A stretch of 64,000 bases of DNA from Paraphysomonas bandaiensis (lineage: Eukaryota; Chrysophyceae): assembly GCA_965644295.1 (NCBI GenBank), contig CBFFRP010000028.1:1-64000 (forward strand). Direction: 5' to 3'. Positions 10,926 to 21,887 of the stretch are shown here, one piece after another. The position numbers and the translations under genes were made by a program. How positions within the stretch are numbered: position 1 is the first letter of the stretch; each line of letters begins with the position of its first letter. The notes under the pieces are model-generated. The model saw only the letters and a list, made by a program, of their open reading frames with translations. It did no database searches and was not told the origin of the DNA.

Positions 10926-12303
10926 TGCAATTGTAGATATTGCAGGAAAGAAGGAATTCCTCATAGCCATTCAACTGAACAGTGTAGGAGGAAGCAGAGG
11001 AAGAAGGGTGGAGAGATATCAGGGTAGCGTCCTGGAAGTGCTGAGTATACGGGATGCAGAAATTGCAAGTCTCTGGACCGAATTTTTCAGCAGATATAGC
11101 TGTGTATTTAAATTGTCCTGCTAGAGGAGGAGAGAGGTATGTGTTGATAATAACGCATCATGCAAGTAAAATATTCTGGGCGACGGGTCTAGTCAACAGA
11201 ACTGGGGAAGCGGTATTAGAAGTCTTCAAAGAGCTGTTTAAAGGTGACGTTAAAAGGTACAAGCTCAAGATGGAGCATTATCATGCAGATGGTGCAGGAG
11301 AATTAATCAGTGAAGAGCTGCGTCAGTATCTTAGGTCACAGGAGTGCTATAAACATACATGGAGCTCAACAGACTCTCCGGAGATGAATGCCATAGAGGA
11401 AAGGAAGTTCAGAACTGCTGGAGAGAAGACCCTTGCAATGTTAATCCAATCTGGACTGCCACCGCAATTTTGGCTGGATGATGCATACATGGCAGCCAGA
11501 TATATTTTGATTCGATTGCCAACGAAAACAGATAAAGGGTATATGTCTCCTATAGAGTTTCTAAAGGGTGAGCCTCCAAATTTGAGATATCTTAGGGTAT
11601 CCGGGGGTGTCGAATTTATGTTCTTTCACCGAATGCGGATCGAAGAAAGGACTGGGAGGATAAGGCTCTAGTTGGATATTTAATGGGTTACTCTGATGAG
11701 AAGGTAGGATACCATGTATATCTTCCTGAATCAAACAAGGTGGTAACTACAGTCCATATATTGACTGATAAGTCAACGCCATCACGATCAGAGAAGTATT
11801 TCGCAGAGATTGATACTCTTCGAGTGCGGGAGGCCGCTAGACCCAAGCTTGCATCCGACTATGCCAGCTTAGAAGGAACGTATCATATTGATGAGGACGG
11901 ACTTCTGTATAAGGCAACAAGAGTTGTAGAACGTAAGGGGGTGATTGTAGCATACCGTTCACTTGTTACTGCAGGTCGCGAGCATATAGAGCACCGGGTG
12001 CCTATACACGTCGAAGTCGTGGTGCGTATGACTGCAGAAACCCCCGGGAATACCGGGTACATAGGAAAGGGGGACGCCCTGAGCACTACGCCAGCCAGGG
12101 AGCTGGACCAGGGAAGAACTGGAGGGTTCCAGGAGAGTCCTGACCCAACCTGTCAACAGACAGTCGTGAGGTTCCAGACCTCGACAGACCGTGGGTCTGA
12201 GGATGCGAGCGGGGCTCCTTCCACACCGCAAGATTTGCGGGCTCAGGATGAGCAAGGTATGGGTTCTTATATATCTACTAGACGGTGATGGTCGTGTACG
12301 GCG
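10926..12303 (+). mobile_element. Copia-type retrotransposon fragment, left arm of inverted repeat
   Basis: Open segments at 10918-11124, 11054-11671 and 11683-12288 are separated by a frameshift and a stop. The middle one is a Ty1/copia integrase core: MEHYHADGAGELIS (catalytic Asp), then SSTDSPEMNAIEERKFRTAG with the catalytic Glu, then PPQFWLDDAYMAARYILIRLP. The last one starts with the post-integrase GYSDEKVGYHVYLPESNK block. No protease, RT or LTR is present in this arm. It is nearly identical to the reverse complement of 12422-13751; apart from short indels, single-base differences look to be of the order of 1 percent. Confidence 0.75.
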
Positions 12304-13751
12304 AAAGTCATCTTGTTTCAACTCTGCATGTTTTAAGTTAACAGTGTATGCATCTGGCACCTCAACCATATTTACTTCTCCTAACACCGATGTGTTTGCC
12401 AACCTACGCTGTAGCCGTTTCCGCCGTACACGACCATCACCGTCTAGTAGATATATACGAACCCATACCTTGCTCATCCTGAGCCCGCAAATCTTGCGGT
12501 GTGGAAGGAGCCCCGCTCGCATCCTCAGACCCACGGTCTGTCGAGGTCTGGAACCTCACGACTGTCTGTTGACAGGTTGGGTCTTCCCTGGTCCAGCTCC
12601 CTGGCTGGCGTAGTGCTCAGGGCGTACCCCTTTCCTATGTACCCGGTATTCCCGGGGGTTTCTGCAGTCATACGCACCACGTCTTCGACGTGTATAGGCA
12701 CCCGGTGCTCTATATGCTCGCGACCTGCAGTAACAAGTGAACGGTATGCTACAATCACCCCCTAGTTGTCTTATACAGAAGTCCGTCCTCATCAATACGT
12801 TCCTTCTAAGCTGGCACAGTCGGATGCAAGCTTGGGTCTAGCGGCCTCCCGCACTCGAAGAGTATCAATCTCTGCGAAATACTTCTCTGATCGTGATGGC
12901 GTTGACTCATCAGTCAATATATGGACTGTAGTTACCACCTTGTTTGATTCAGGAAGATATACATGGTATCCTACCTTCTCATCAGAGTAACCCATTAAAT
13001 ATCCAACTAGAGCCTTATCCTCCCAGTCCTTTCTTCGATCCGCATTCGGTGAAAGAACATAAATTCGACACCCCCGGATACCCTAAGATATCTCAAATTT
13101 GGAGGCTCACCCGTTAGAAACTCTATAGGAGACATATACCCTTTATCTGTTTTCGTTGGCAATCGAATCAAAATATATCTGGCTGCCATGTATGCATCAT
13201 CCAGCCAAAATTGCGGTGGCAGTCCAGATTGGATTAGCATTGCAAGGGTCTTCTTTCCAGCAGTTCTGAACTTCCTTTCCTCTATGGCATTCATCTCCGG
13301 AGAGTCTGTTGAGCTCCATGTATGTTTATAGCACTCCTGTGACCTAAGATACTGACGCAGCTCTTCACTGATTAATTCTCCTGCACCATCTGCATGATAA
13401 TGCTCCATCTTGAGCTTGTACCTTTTAACGTCACCTTTAAACAGCTCTTTGAAGACTTCTAATACCGCTTCCCCAGTTCTGTTGACTAGACCCGTCGCCC
13501 AGAATATTTTACTTGCATGATGCGTTATTATCAACACATACCTCTCTCCTCCTCTAGCAGGACAATTTAAATACACAGCTATATCTGCTGAAAAATTCGG
13601 TCCAGAGACTTGCAATTTCTGCATCCCGTATACTCAGCACTTCCAGGACGCTACCCTGATATCTCTCCACCCTTCTTCCTCTGCTTCCTCCTGCACTGTT
13701 CAGTTGAATGGCTATGAGGAATTCCTTCTTTCCTGCAATATCTACAATTGC
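10926..13751. repeat. Large inverted repeat: arms 10926-12303 and 12422-13751, ~118-bp spacer
   Basis: The two arms are copia fragments head to head. Differences include scattered SNPs, a 26-bp indel near 12118 and a ~16-bp indel near 11910. The 205-codon integrase ORF is open in both arms and differs at two residues that I can see. The spacer 12304-12421 reads as a continuation of the right-arm element only. Confidence 0.85.
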
Positions 13752-14317
13752 CCTTCTTACGCTAATCCCGTTCTGTTCGAGACCGTTTGCTCTTTTCAAT
13801 GAAATTCACCTCCTCCACCTTCTTGCGTTTCCGCTCTAACGCAATCCTTCCAGGAATGGTATCATCATACCGTTCTATCTTCCTTGATAATGTTGCATAA
13901 TCAACATCATCAGGCATCAAAGTACAAAGCAACATTCAAAGGAGCATATTCCTCATTCAACAGACCTTCTCGATATGTCCTGCTGCTGCTCCTGTAGCTC
14001 TTTCAGCAGTATTTCAAACCGTATTATATAGTCCTTCGCAGTCTCCTCCGGACGCATACGGAAAGAGCCATACTGAGTCAACAGCTCACTGATCTTGTTT
14101 TGCTTCCCTCCAGCAAAGCACTTCTTCAACTCATCAATCATAATATGCGCCTTAAACCTGTTGCTTCCTTTTCCATCAGCCTTGAACCCTTTATGTAAAA
14201 GATGGAATTTCTGAAGCGCCTTCGAAGATGATTGCACTGCCTCAAAAGTTTTTTTGTGATACGGGTGAAAATACAGTTCAACAAAAAGTTATATCTTCTT
14301 AGCTCGCACCAAGCTCA

Positions 14318-15694
14318 ATGTCTCAGTTGAGACCGTGGTTGTGTTACATCAGCAGGTCCAGGCTCAGATTGTCTTCTCCTCCCCACGCATGGCTGTATTT
14401 TGTATCACACCACACTGCCGACAAACACCTTGTCTTACCATGTTGTACATGCTTCCCGTTCGATAACGTGGCTTTGCAACCATTCTCTTCACTAACGCCG
14501 TTAGTTAAACTAAGTGCCTGCACCACTGCAGCGCTGTCAGTTCCTATTGGACATCTCCCTTGTAGACGCATCTGTCTCACACACCGTTCTCTACGGTTAC
14601 AACCACTCATCGCATGGCTCGTGCGGGTAGGCACTCGAAAACGGTCCACTTGTTTATTCGCTAACACCCATGCTCTCCATCGGCCCCGCTACCTTGGAAG
14701 ACAGGACCATTTCTTGACGACCGCACAAACCCACCCAGCATGGTTAGTCTGTGGGTCTATGCACCAAGCAGAGTACCCCCTCACCCTGTTTACCTATCAT
14801 CCCCACAGCCCATACATCTCATTGGATGGACACAGTATTCCGCATACGGTATACCCGACTACTGTACTACTGTGTCCTACAGGATGTATACCATTCCAAT
14901 ACAGCGCAAATACACTGCAGTACACCACACAGCTCACTCCGTCCCATGTACCTGTACATGTACCTGTATACCTGTACTGTTGGACACATCACCGGCTCTC
15001 TCTCTCTCTGTCCAACACACTCATCACACCGCTGCACTGTCATACACACGCACCTTACACTCTACCTCCTCCTCGAAAACCTCCAGACAAACTATCTCCC
15101 CTCCCTCCGTCTCTGACACCTTGCCGTCATCTTCCTTCCACACACACTCTATGCCTCAGCCTGTACCCCCCTGCACCAACACAGACACTAACAAGGGCAG
15201 CTGAGGATGTCCGAGTCTCTCCTCCACACCATCATCATCATCATCATCTCGTGTATAGGGCTATCAGAGTACCCGACCTTGGCAGACCTAGTTCTGTTGC
15301 GCAGTCCCACTCTCCTCAATCAGATGTTGCCTCTTTTGCACCATCACACTCCCTCTCGACTCCCTGTAGCTGGACACACCGGATGACCCTCACATCCCAC
15401 CCCTGTCCAGCTATACACTCTCTTGCATGTGCTCTCTACCGCTGGCTAAGACAGCAAAAGAGTCGATTTCGACGCTTCTTCACAGTAGGCCATAACCTTT
15501 TGCAAGACCTTCATCCACATACCTCCGAGCCACTTGGCACAATGCCTAAAGGAAGGCCACCAGATCGCCAATATAAGCAGGGTATAGTACTGTGTTCCCC
15601 TGGTTGCCGTGAGGTACATAAGGCAGTCCCCGATGCAAATTGCACACAATGTATGTGTAGTCTTAAGCGTTCCAGTGTTGTAGTAGTGACTTAG
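14318..15694 (+). CDS. Long Pro/His/Cys-rich ORF, unit 1 (458 codons), function unknown
   Basis: Starts MSQLRPWLCYIS and is unusually rich in Pro, His, Thr, Ser and Cys, with a run of His near residue 310. No domain recognised. It ends with GTMPKGRPPDRQ followed by ~45 residues; the PKGRPPD element is also the C-terminus of the LINE polyprotein. The strand is C-rich and poor in stop triplets (other frames are open too, for example 14740-15204), so openness alone is weak evidence of coding. A homologous ORF in unit 2 stays open despite considerable divergence, which favours some coding history. Confidence 0.3.
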   Translation: MSQLRPWLCYISRSRLRLSSPPHAWLYFVSHHTADKHLVLPCCTCFPFDNVALQPFSSLTPLVKLSACTTAALSVPIGHLPCRRICLTHRSLRLQPLIAWLVRVGTRKRSTCLFANTHALHRPRYLGRQDHFLTTAQTHPAWLVCGSMHQAEYPLTLFTYHPHSPYISLDGHSIPHTVYPTTVLLCPTGCIPFQYSANTLQYTTQLTPSHVPVHVPVYLYCWTHHRLSLSLSNTLITPLHCHTHAPYTLPPPRKPPDKLSPLPPSLTPCRHLPSTHTLCLSLYPPAPTQTLTRAAEDVRVSPPHHHHHHHLVYRAIRVPDLGRPSSVAQSHSPQSDVASFAPSHSLSTPCSWTHRMTLTSHPCPAIHSLACALYRWLRQQKSRFRRFFTVGHNLLQDLHPHTSEPLGTMPKGRPPDRQYKQGIVLCSPGCREVHKAVPDANCTQCMCSLKRSSVVVVT

Positions 15695-15780
15695 ATCACT
15701 GCTTTCACAATTCTCTGCCCTACGATGGCAAATACAGTCCAACATAAAGTTTCACCCTATTAACCAGCTCCAAGCCATCA

Positions 15781-17088
15781 ATGTCTCTATCGAGACCGTG
15801 GCTGAGTCACATCAGTGTGCCCAGGGCCTTTTACACTCCCTTACTGCTGCATTTTGTTGACCACCACGCTTCCGACAAATTACCTGTCACACCATGTTGT
15901 ACACGCTCCAAGCCCCCCTGCCTGGCCTTGCAACCTTCACCCTACTCAACTACTTCAGTTAAACCACGTGCCTGCACCAATGCAGCGCTGACCGCACCTA
16001 TGTGCTATCCCCTCAGCAGACAACTTCGTCTCACCCATCGCTTTCTACGGCTACAACCTCTCAGAACATGGCTCGTGCGAGCAGGCTCACGAAAACGACC
16101 CCCATGGACCCCCTCTGCAATCACTGAATACTCTCGATCCCTCTCAACTGTGCAACAGGGCTGCCTTCTGCCGCCCACTCAACCCAACCCAACATGGTTT
16201 GTTTGTGGTCCATCCACCCAGCAGGCTACCCCCTCACCCTGTTCACCTATCACCCCCACAGCCCATCCATCTCATTGGATAGACACTGTATTCCGCATAC
16301 GGTATACTCGACTACTGTACTACTGTGTCCTACAGGATGTATACCATTCCGTGTATACCTCTACTGCTGTTGGACACATCACCATGTCCATGTACCTGTC
16401 TACCTGTACTGTTGGACACATCACCATGTCCATGTACCTGTCTACCTGTATCACCAGCTCTCTCTCTCTGTCCAACACACTCATAACACCACTGCAGTGT
16501 CATACACACACACAGTACACTCTACCTCCTCCTAGAAAACCCCCAGACAAACTATCGCCTCTCCCTTCGTCTCTGACACCTTGCCGTCATCTTCCTTCCA
16601 CACACACTCTATGCCTCAGTCTGTACCCTCCTGCACCAACACAGACACTAACAAGGGCAGCTGAGGACGTCCGAGTGTCTCCTCCAGACCATCATCATCA
16701 TCTCGTGTATAGGGCTATCAGAGTACTCGACCTCAGTGACTCTTGTTCTGTTGCGCAGTCCCACTCTCCTCAATCAGATGTTGCCTCTCTTGCACCATCA
16801 CACTCCCTCTCGACTCCCTGTAGCTGGACACACCGGATGACCCTCACATCCCACCCCTGTACAGCTATACACCCTCTTGCATGTGTTCTCTACCGCTGGC
16901 TAAGACAGCAAAAGAGCCGATTTCGACGCTTCTTCACAGTAGGCCATAACCTTTTGCAAGACCTTCATCCACATACCTCCGAGCCACTTGGAACAATGCC
17001 TAAAGGAAGGCCACCAGATCGCCAATCTCAGAAGGGCATATTACTGTTTCCCCTAACTGCCATAAGGCTAATAAGTCAGTCCCCGTGA
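15781..17088 (+). CDS. Long Pro/His/Cys-rich ORF, unit 2 (435 codons), tandem paralogue of unit 1
   Basis: Starts MSLSRPWLSHIS and follows unit 1 closely: PCCT, RLTHRFLRLQPLRTWLVRAG, SLSNTLITPL, LTRAAEDVRVSPP, WLRQQKSRFRRFFTVGHNL and GTMPKGRPPDRQ are shared. Divergence is highest in the N-terminal third and in a minisatellite-like GTTGGACACATCACCATGTCC stretch near 16371-16450. Same caution about composition as for unit 1. Confidence 0.3.
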   Translation: MSLSRPWLSHISVPRAFYTPLLLHFVDHHASDKLPVTPCCTRSKPPCLALQPSPYSTTSVKPRACTNAALTAPMCYPLSRQLRLTHRFLRLQPLRTWLVRAGSRKRPPWTPSAITEYSRSLSTVQQGCLLPPTQPNPTWFVCGPSTQQATPSPCSPITPTAHPSHWIDTVFRIRYTRLLYYCVLQDVYHSVYTSTAVGHITMSMYLSTCTVGHITMSMYLSTCITSSLSLSNTLITPLQCHTHTQYTLPPPRKPPDKLSPLPSSLTPCRHLPSTHTLCLSLYPPAPTQTLTRAAEDVRVSPPDHHHHLVYRAIRVLDLSDSCSVAQSHSPQSDVASLAPSHSLSTPCSWTHRMTLTSHPCTAIHPLACVLYRWLRQQKSRFRRFFTVGHNLLQDLHPHTSEPLGTMPKGRPPDRQSQKGILLFPLTAIRLISQSP

Positions 17089-17104
17089 GGTACATAAGGC
17101 TATC

Positions 17105-17704
17105 TATCATATAGCGAGTGGAGTCTCATCCCAAGAGGAGACCTCCAGATCACACGCGCCGGTGAGTCCCAGGACACACGATCATGGCGAGCCTCATAAC
17201 ACACACTAAGAACGGAAGTGGTTGCACCTTGGTGCTTGCGGCGACGCACAAGCAGCTTCTGTAGCGTTAAATAGTAGGATAAAAGAGTTTGTATTGATTA
17301 GCTACGGGTAGTAGTCTAACTAGTATGACTAGCATTCTTCTAGCCACTAATTGGTGCAGGCTTTCAACGCCTATTGCTAAATAATCAGACATTCAATATC
17401 ACTGCTTTCACTTGTCATGCTGTACGTTGCACAACGTGTCCCCTACATACACATCTATCATATAGCGCCGGTAAGTCCTAGGACACACGACAATGGCGAA
17501 ACTCGCAATCAACATCAAGAACGGAAGTGGTCGCACCTTGGTGCTTGCGGCGACGCACAAGTAGCTTCTGTAGCGTTAAATAGTAGGATAATGGAATTTG
17601 TGCTGATTAGTTATGGGTAGAGGTCTAGTATGTCTAGCATTCAACTAGCCACTATATTGGCACAGGTTTTTAACGCCTATTGCTAAATAAAAAGACTTTC
17701 AATA
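17105..17704 (+). repeat. Two LINE 3' tails in tandem (17105-17395, 17455-17704)
   Basis: Both carry CACCTTGGTGCTTGCGGCG, ACGCACAAG.AGCTTCTGTAG, CTAGCATTC and end at CGCCTATTGCTAAATAA. The first also preserves a version of the LINE ORF end (CCAAGAGGAGACCTCCAGATC). They correspond to 51298-51545 on the minus strand. Confidence 0.75.
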
Positions 17705-17928
17705 TGCACTGCCTCTCTACAGTACGAATACGCTATGGCATTCGCCTTCCAGTACTTCTTCACAGCCTGTCTGTAAGACTTCTCCTCCATTGACGTGAGT
17801 GGCTGTTCCCCGAAGTCGCTCTCCTTCGGTGGTGGCTCCACCGCTACTTCACTTTGCTCTTTCCTCATGAGGAATGTTTCGAAGTCTTCAATCCATTGTT
17901 CAACGAAGTCCGGGACCGAGCAGTGAGG

Positions 17929-18177
17929 AGATACTATATTCTATATTATCTTAATAGCACTACAGCAGTACAGGTCATTAATGGGATGCCATTAATAGTT
18001 GTCCGGTTACCGGCAATTATAATGGCATTAATTAAAAATGTTCCGGCAATTATAATGGCATTAATGGTTGCCAGGCCCTGTAATATACTACATTAATTCA
18101 CTTGATCTGTACTTAAATACATTAGTTCTGTGGTTACTTAGTGTGATTAAGACTAATCATAAGTGTCTAATGAATAA
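17929..18177. other. Short intergenic with local AT-rich tandem repeat
   Basis: GGCAATTATAATGGCATTAA occurs twice between 18010 and 18065, with a related GATGCCATTAATAG just before. No gene. Confidence 0.6.
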
Positions 18178-21050
18178 CTAATATGGAACTACACGATCCT
18201 GCTCACCACTTTCTTTATGCATCATCACTTCGATAGAATTCCCACTGTCGCAGTGAAGAATGCGATTTAAGCTCATTTCCAAATCAGCACACTCCGACAA
18301 AAAAGACTCTTCATTCAAACACTGCAAGTCATCTACGGTTGATCCATCTTCCGAAGACGCATAGCTGTAGTCTGATTGACAATCATCGTCACATGCGTAA
18401 GCCACACTTGTATTATGCGATATTTCAAAGCAATCATCCTCTATCGTATGGATGTCTTCGGCGTCAGCTACACGAATTTCAGTCGGAGTAAGTGTCGTAG
18501 CCCCTCGCCGTGGAAAAGACGATGTCAATGACCCCGAAAATACGACTGCTCGAAGCTTCTCAATAGCATATAAACATCCTTCGACCTCGCGATACATCTC
18601 CTGAACAATAACTGCAGTTTCGAGCATTCTAAGAATCTGTTGACTTTCTTTCTCGACATATTTTCTTGCGCGAGGATCACATGCAATAGGATCCTTCAAA
18701 ACTTCCCTAACAACACCAATTTTGGATGAAGAATCTTGGACTTTGCCCAAATGGTTGGTGAGATCGTTTACCATACCACATATTGTATTAATAAGGCTAG
18801 ACAGCATTTTGAATATACAGTATCCCATATCATCGGGAAGTGAAACCACTAAGAGTGCACACAGAAGCGACACACATTTCTCGACTAAACCGGTCACTGC
18901 AACCTGCTCGTCATACTTAAGCGTCAAAAACACGTGGAGTTTGCGCTGGGTGAGTTCCAATAGTGGACCACCTAATTGAAACTCATAAATATTACGCTTG
19001 CTGTTGCAAAAGTGTCCAGTCGGTGTCAACGAACTCCCACCCAGTCTACTTAAAACCCTTTCCAGTGCAGCTTCTAGGTAAATGTCTTCAATACATCCTG
19101 CGGGGGTCCCAATCCAATACGTGTCAGATGCCATACGAACAGTGCTTCGTGCAAGTGATTCTAGCGCTGATGCCAGCTGAAACTCTGTTGGAATGCGAAC
19201 TGTCGGCTCATCCTCACCAGGGTGACAGTCACTAATTGCACCAGTATCAAGAGGAAATATGACCAGTTTCTTCGCATCATCCAGCGACGACACCGACAAA
19301 AGGGAGGAGAGTAATTGAATAGTTGACACAGACACTGCGAAAATATTAGATGGACATACCCTCACACGCTAACATACCGGCACGAGATACAGATCCAGCG
19401 CGGGGAAGTATTGTTTGCAGCAGCTCTGCATCGTTGCAAAGGAATCCACTGGTGAGTGGACAGAGCACACCGAAAAGCCCCTTGTACTTTAATGCACCAG
19501 AGGTTCTAGCTGTGTTTGGCACTTGCATTCCAGGTGACATCTCGTACAGCATGTATCTAAGGAGTGAATGCGTCGCCAAAACCTGCTGTTCACCACTTTC
19601 CAGTAGATGGGGCCGAACACACTCCTTCAAAAAGAAACGTAGGTACATATCGCATAATATGGACCGCAGGGACTGATTATCTTTGCTAACATAACTCGTC
19701 CCATTAGACGCCGAAGATACGAAGGCAGCACAAAACCGTAGCACCTTCGCAAACGACTCCGTAGGTGCTGGTTTCATAAATTGCGAAGATTTTCCACTTA
19801 CATCTCGAGTTAGTGCATCTGCTTCCAAGGGGACTACATTACGATGGGTTCCCGACGCAGCGGGAGCGAACGGCACCACCATGGACGATGCGGATACACA
19901 CGATGCAAATTTCTTACACAGCTCGTTTACAACATTCTTCGGCAAGTTCGTTTCTGTAAGAATGAACATGTCCACTCTTGGGTCGTGCATGCTCACTGCA
20001 GTCAAAAGGGCTTCCTTGGCAGCTAGACCCACCTTCGGTTTTCCCATCAAAGGAATAAGGCACATGATGGCATCCAAATGCTGCCTGACCTTTGCCCCGT
20101 CCCTGGTCGCCAAATCAGTTTGTCAACAACTAATAAATCATAATTACCACCTGGTGTCCACAAATCTGAAAAAAGTAAGCAACTCAGGATTCTCCGTAAT
20201 GCGCTTCCATAACGCGCTAATTAGAGCCACAAGATGCATATCTAGAAAAATGTAAGTTCGCATAAGAGAACATCGCACTACTATACCGATCTTTCTAACG
20301 TAAGCTGTCATCTCAACTTTGTTCTGTGATTTCATTTTCAATACACTGCTATATTTCGATGACAATGACGATGCGTTGCCTATGAGCTGGCAAAGTGGCT
20401 TGTGAACAGTTTGGTGCGGTAGCAGCGGGTATCTCACAACGCGAAGTACGGATGTTGCAATTGCCAACACGAGGGGCAAACTGCCCCTATATTGCATATT
20501 GAATACAATATATACTCAACGAATTTTCACACCTTGGTTTATCTCGCTTAGCACGCTGACATAGTTTCTCCATGACGTGGTTCTGCAAGAATACTTCCAG
20601 GCAAGGATGGTCGTGGATTTCATCCTCCACAGCTTCGACATGAGAGCTGACCCACCTAGCATCTTCTTCCTGCAAATAGCGTAGTATTTCTTTTACGTGG
20701 TCACGAATTTTGGAATCATTTAATATCTTCTCGGCATCAACTAAAGCCCATTTATGAATTCAGAAAAATGTAGCACACATCAAACCTACCCGCGTTAGGG
20801 TGTTCTACCTTCGCAAAGTCATCGAGCATTTCACATACGGTTTGAAAACGCAACATAAAATCATCAACTGGTCTCTTGGCAGAGAATGCGGGTGAAATTC
20901 CCATATCATGTGCCGCAGTTGTGACTGTGCTTATGATATGAAGTCCTGTATCTCCCATGAATAGTGCAAAACACTTAAAGAAAAAGTTTTATTGTTACCT
21001 TGTTGTGCAGCCTTCAAAGACGCAGACTTTACCTTGGTGAAGTAATCCAT
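18178..21050 (-). CDS. FHIP/FAM160-type protein (FTS-Hook-interacting family), 6 exons, 877 aa
   Basis: In animals and fungi FHIP proteins join FTS and Hook to recruit dynein to endosomal cargo; a cytoplasmic adaptor role is inferred here. Exons on the minus strand: 21050-20999, 20945-20790, 20740-20533, 20486-20151, 20102-19378, 19334-18178; introns are 43-53 nt, all GT-AG, and the exon sum is 2634 nt. Family signatures appear in order: DDFMLRFQTVCEML, DHPCLEVFLQNHVMEKLCQRA, RYPLLPHQTVHKPLCQLIG, LWKRITENPELLTFF, AAKEALLTAVSMHDPRVDMF (the family's small-helix block) and LATHSLLRYMLYEMSP. The C-terminal ~390 residues are poorly conserved and end in an acidic tail. Start chosen at MDYFTKVKSAS, the first ATG giving an open spliced frame. 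Divergent from the Pol I gene. Confidence 0.72.
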
Positions 21051-21887
21051 ATTGGAAAGATGCGCAGAGGACTCTTGGCAATGAATAACCGCTGCGTGTA
21101 ACTGAAGGTGGGCCGAGGTAAATTTAATCAATAACGAAAATTAGAACTGCTTGCCTGACAGTTAGAATGGATGGGGCACGAACTGTGTGGATAGCCCCAA
21201 CAACAGCCACAGTAAATGCTGGAATATACAATAAAAGAATAATAGACTAATATGAGCGAGGCAAGAAAGCAGGAACTTAACTTTATATTCGAGTTTCACT
21301 CGGCTCTTTTGCTGCTTTTTAGTAGTACACAGTTCGAGTTGTACTGTTATACTGTTATGGTATGTGTTGTACACTCTGCTGGGGGTGGTTGTGCATTTTT
21401 GTTCATTGATTCGGTCATCTTTCATATTCGTTGAAAAGTCACTTTTCCATAAAAAATAAGGACTTTGCAATGAAAAAAACGATTACCAAATCAAGATTTG
21501 CACAACCACCAAAAACCTCCAGTTTTTTTCCGGACCGCTAAAAAAAGTTGAGAAAAACATAATTTGCATCCGGACTTTTGCATGCAAATCCTCATTTTTT
21601 TTTGCAAACCACGGATATCGGATATCAATTTCGAGTAGGAAAAGTAAAAAATCTAGAAGTTTTTGCATATAACACCAGCAGCAATCCCATGACTCACCAG
21701 CTCAGCAAAGGTGGTTGGTGCGAATGGTCCACAGAGCTTTTCATGTCGTCCATACACTAAAATAATTCACTTACCTTAAATGTGATTCTATAACCTAATT
21801 CATTGCTACCATAACTCATAGGGTATTATTGTTTGGTGATGGCTCATTGATTATAGTGCTGCGGTAATAATTTCATTTATACACGTC
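21051..21887. promoter_or_regulatory. Shared divergent 5' region between FHIP-type and Pol I genes
   Basis: 837 bp between two start codons in opposite directions, with no ORF of note. It contains poly-A/T runs around 21470-21610 and an inverted repeat ATTTGCAT / ATGCAAAT with a 12-nt loop at ~21561-21588. A bidirectional promoter is inferred from layout only. Confidence 0.4.

Larger units (their letters stand above)
14300..17100 (+). repeat. Direct tandem duplication, period ~1463 bp
   Basis: The block starting TCAATGTCTC(A/T) with GAGACCGTGG occurs at ~14316 and ~15779, and the 3' blocks (AGACAGCAAAAGAG, GCCTAAAGGAAGGCCACCAGATCGCC) recur at the same spacing. Confidence 0.8.
14244..17704 (+). 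mobile_element. LINE-tailed insertion (3.46 kb) with 11-bp target duplication
   Basis: Flanked by TGCACTGCCTC at 14233-14243 and 17705-17715, in the middle of a copia gag frame. Contains two tandem ~1.46 kb units, each with a long C-rich ORF (14318-15694 and 15781-17088), followed by two copies of a 3' tail (17105-17395 and 17455-17704). The tails match the 3' end of the LINE at 51298-56449: CGCCGGTGAGTCC, GAACGGAAGTGGTTGCACC, GTAGCGTTAAATAGTAGGAT, CGCCTATTGCTAAATAA. No RT is present, so it was probably mobilised in trans by that LINE family. The 3' end has no long poly-A. Confidence 0.65.
12304..17928 (-). pseudogene. Copia-type retrotransposon fragment (right arm plus gag), split by a LINE-tailed insertion
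   Basis: Read on the minus strand: gag N-terminus at ~17928-17705 (WIEDFETFLMRKE, YRQAVKKYWKANAIAY), then a foreign insertion 14244-17704, then gag middle at 14243-13953 (SNRFKAHIMIDELKKCF, FRMRPEETAKDYIIRFEIL, UBN2-type gag), a decayed stretch, the integrase at 13624-13007 (same motifs as the left arm) and the post-integrase region to ~12304. Removing the insertion and one 11-bp target copy rejoins gag in frame (AVQSSSKAL). Frameshifts and stops occur between gag and integrase. No LTR or complete RT is visible. Confidence 0.7.

Noticed and set aside
12191-12613. Plus-strand 140-codon ORF across the palindrome centre and its minus twin
   Set aside because: A frame created by the inverted arms; the same residues appear on both strands because of the symmetry.
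10926-13751. Inverted repeat as a pure assembly foldback
   Set aside because: Arms differ by SNPs and two indels, and only one arm continues into gag with the nested insertion, so an artefact is less likely, though not excluded.
14740-15204. Additional long ORFs overlapping the C-rich units
   Set aside because: Stop-poor composition opens several frames; only the frame that is conserved in both tandem units was kept, with low confidence.
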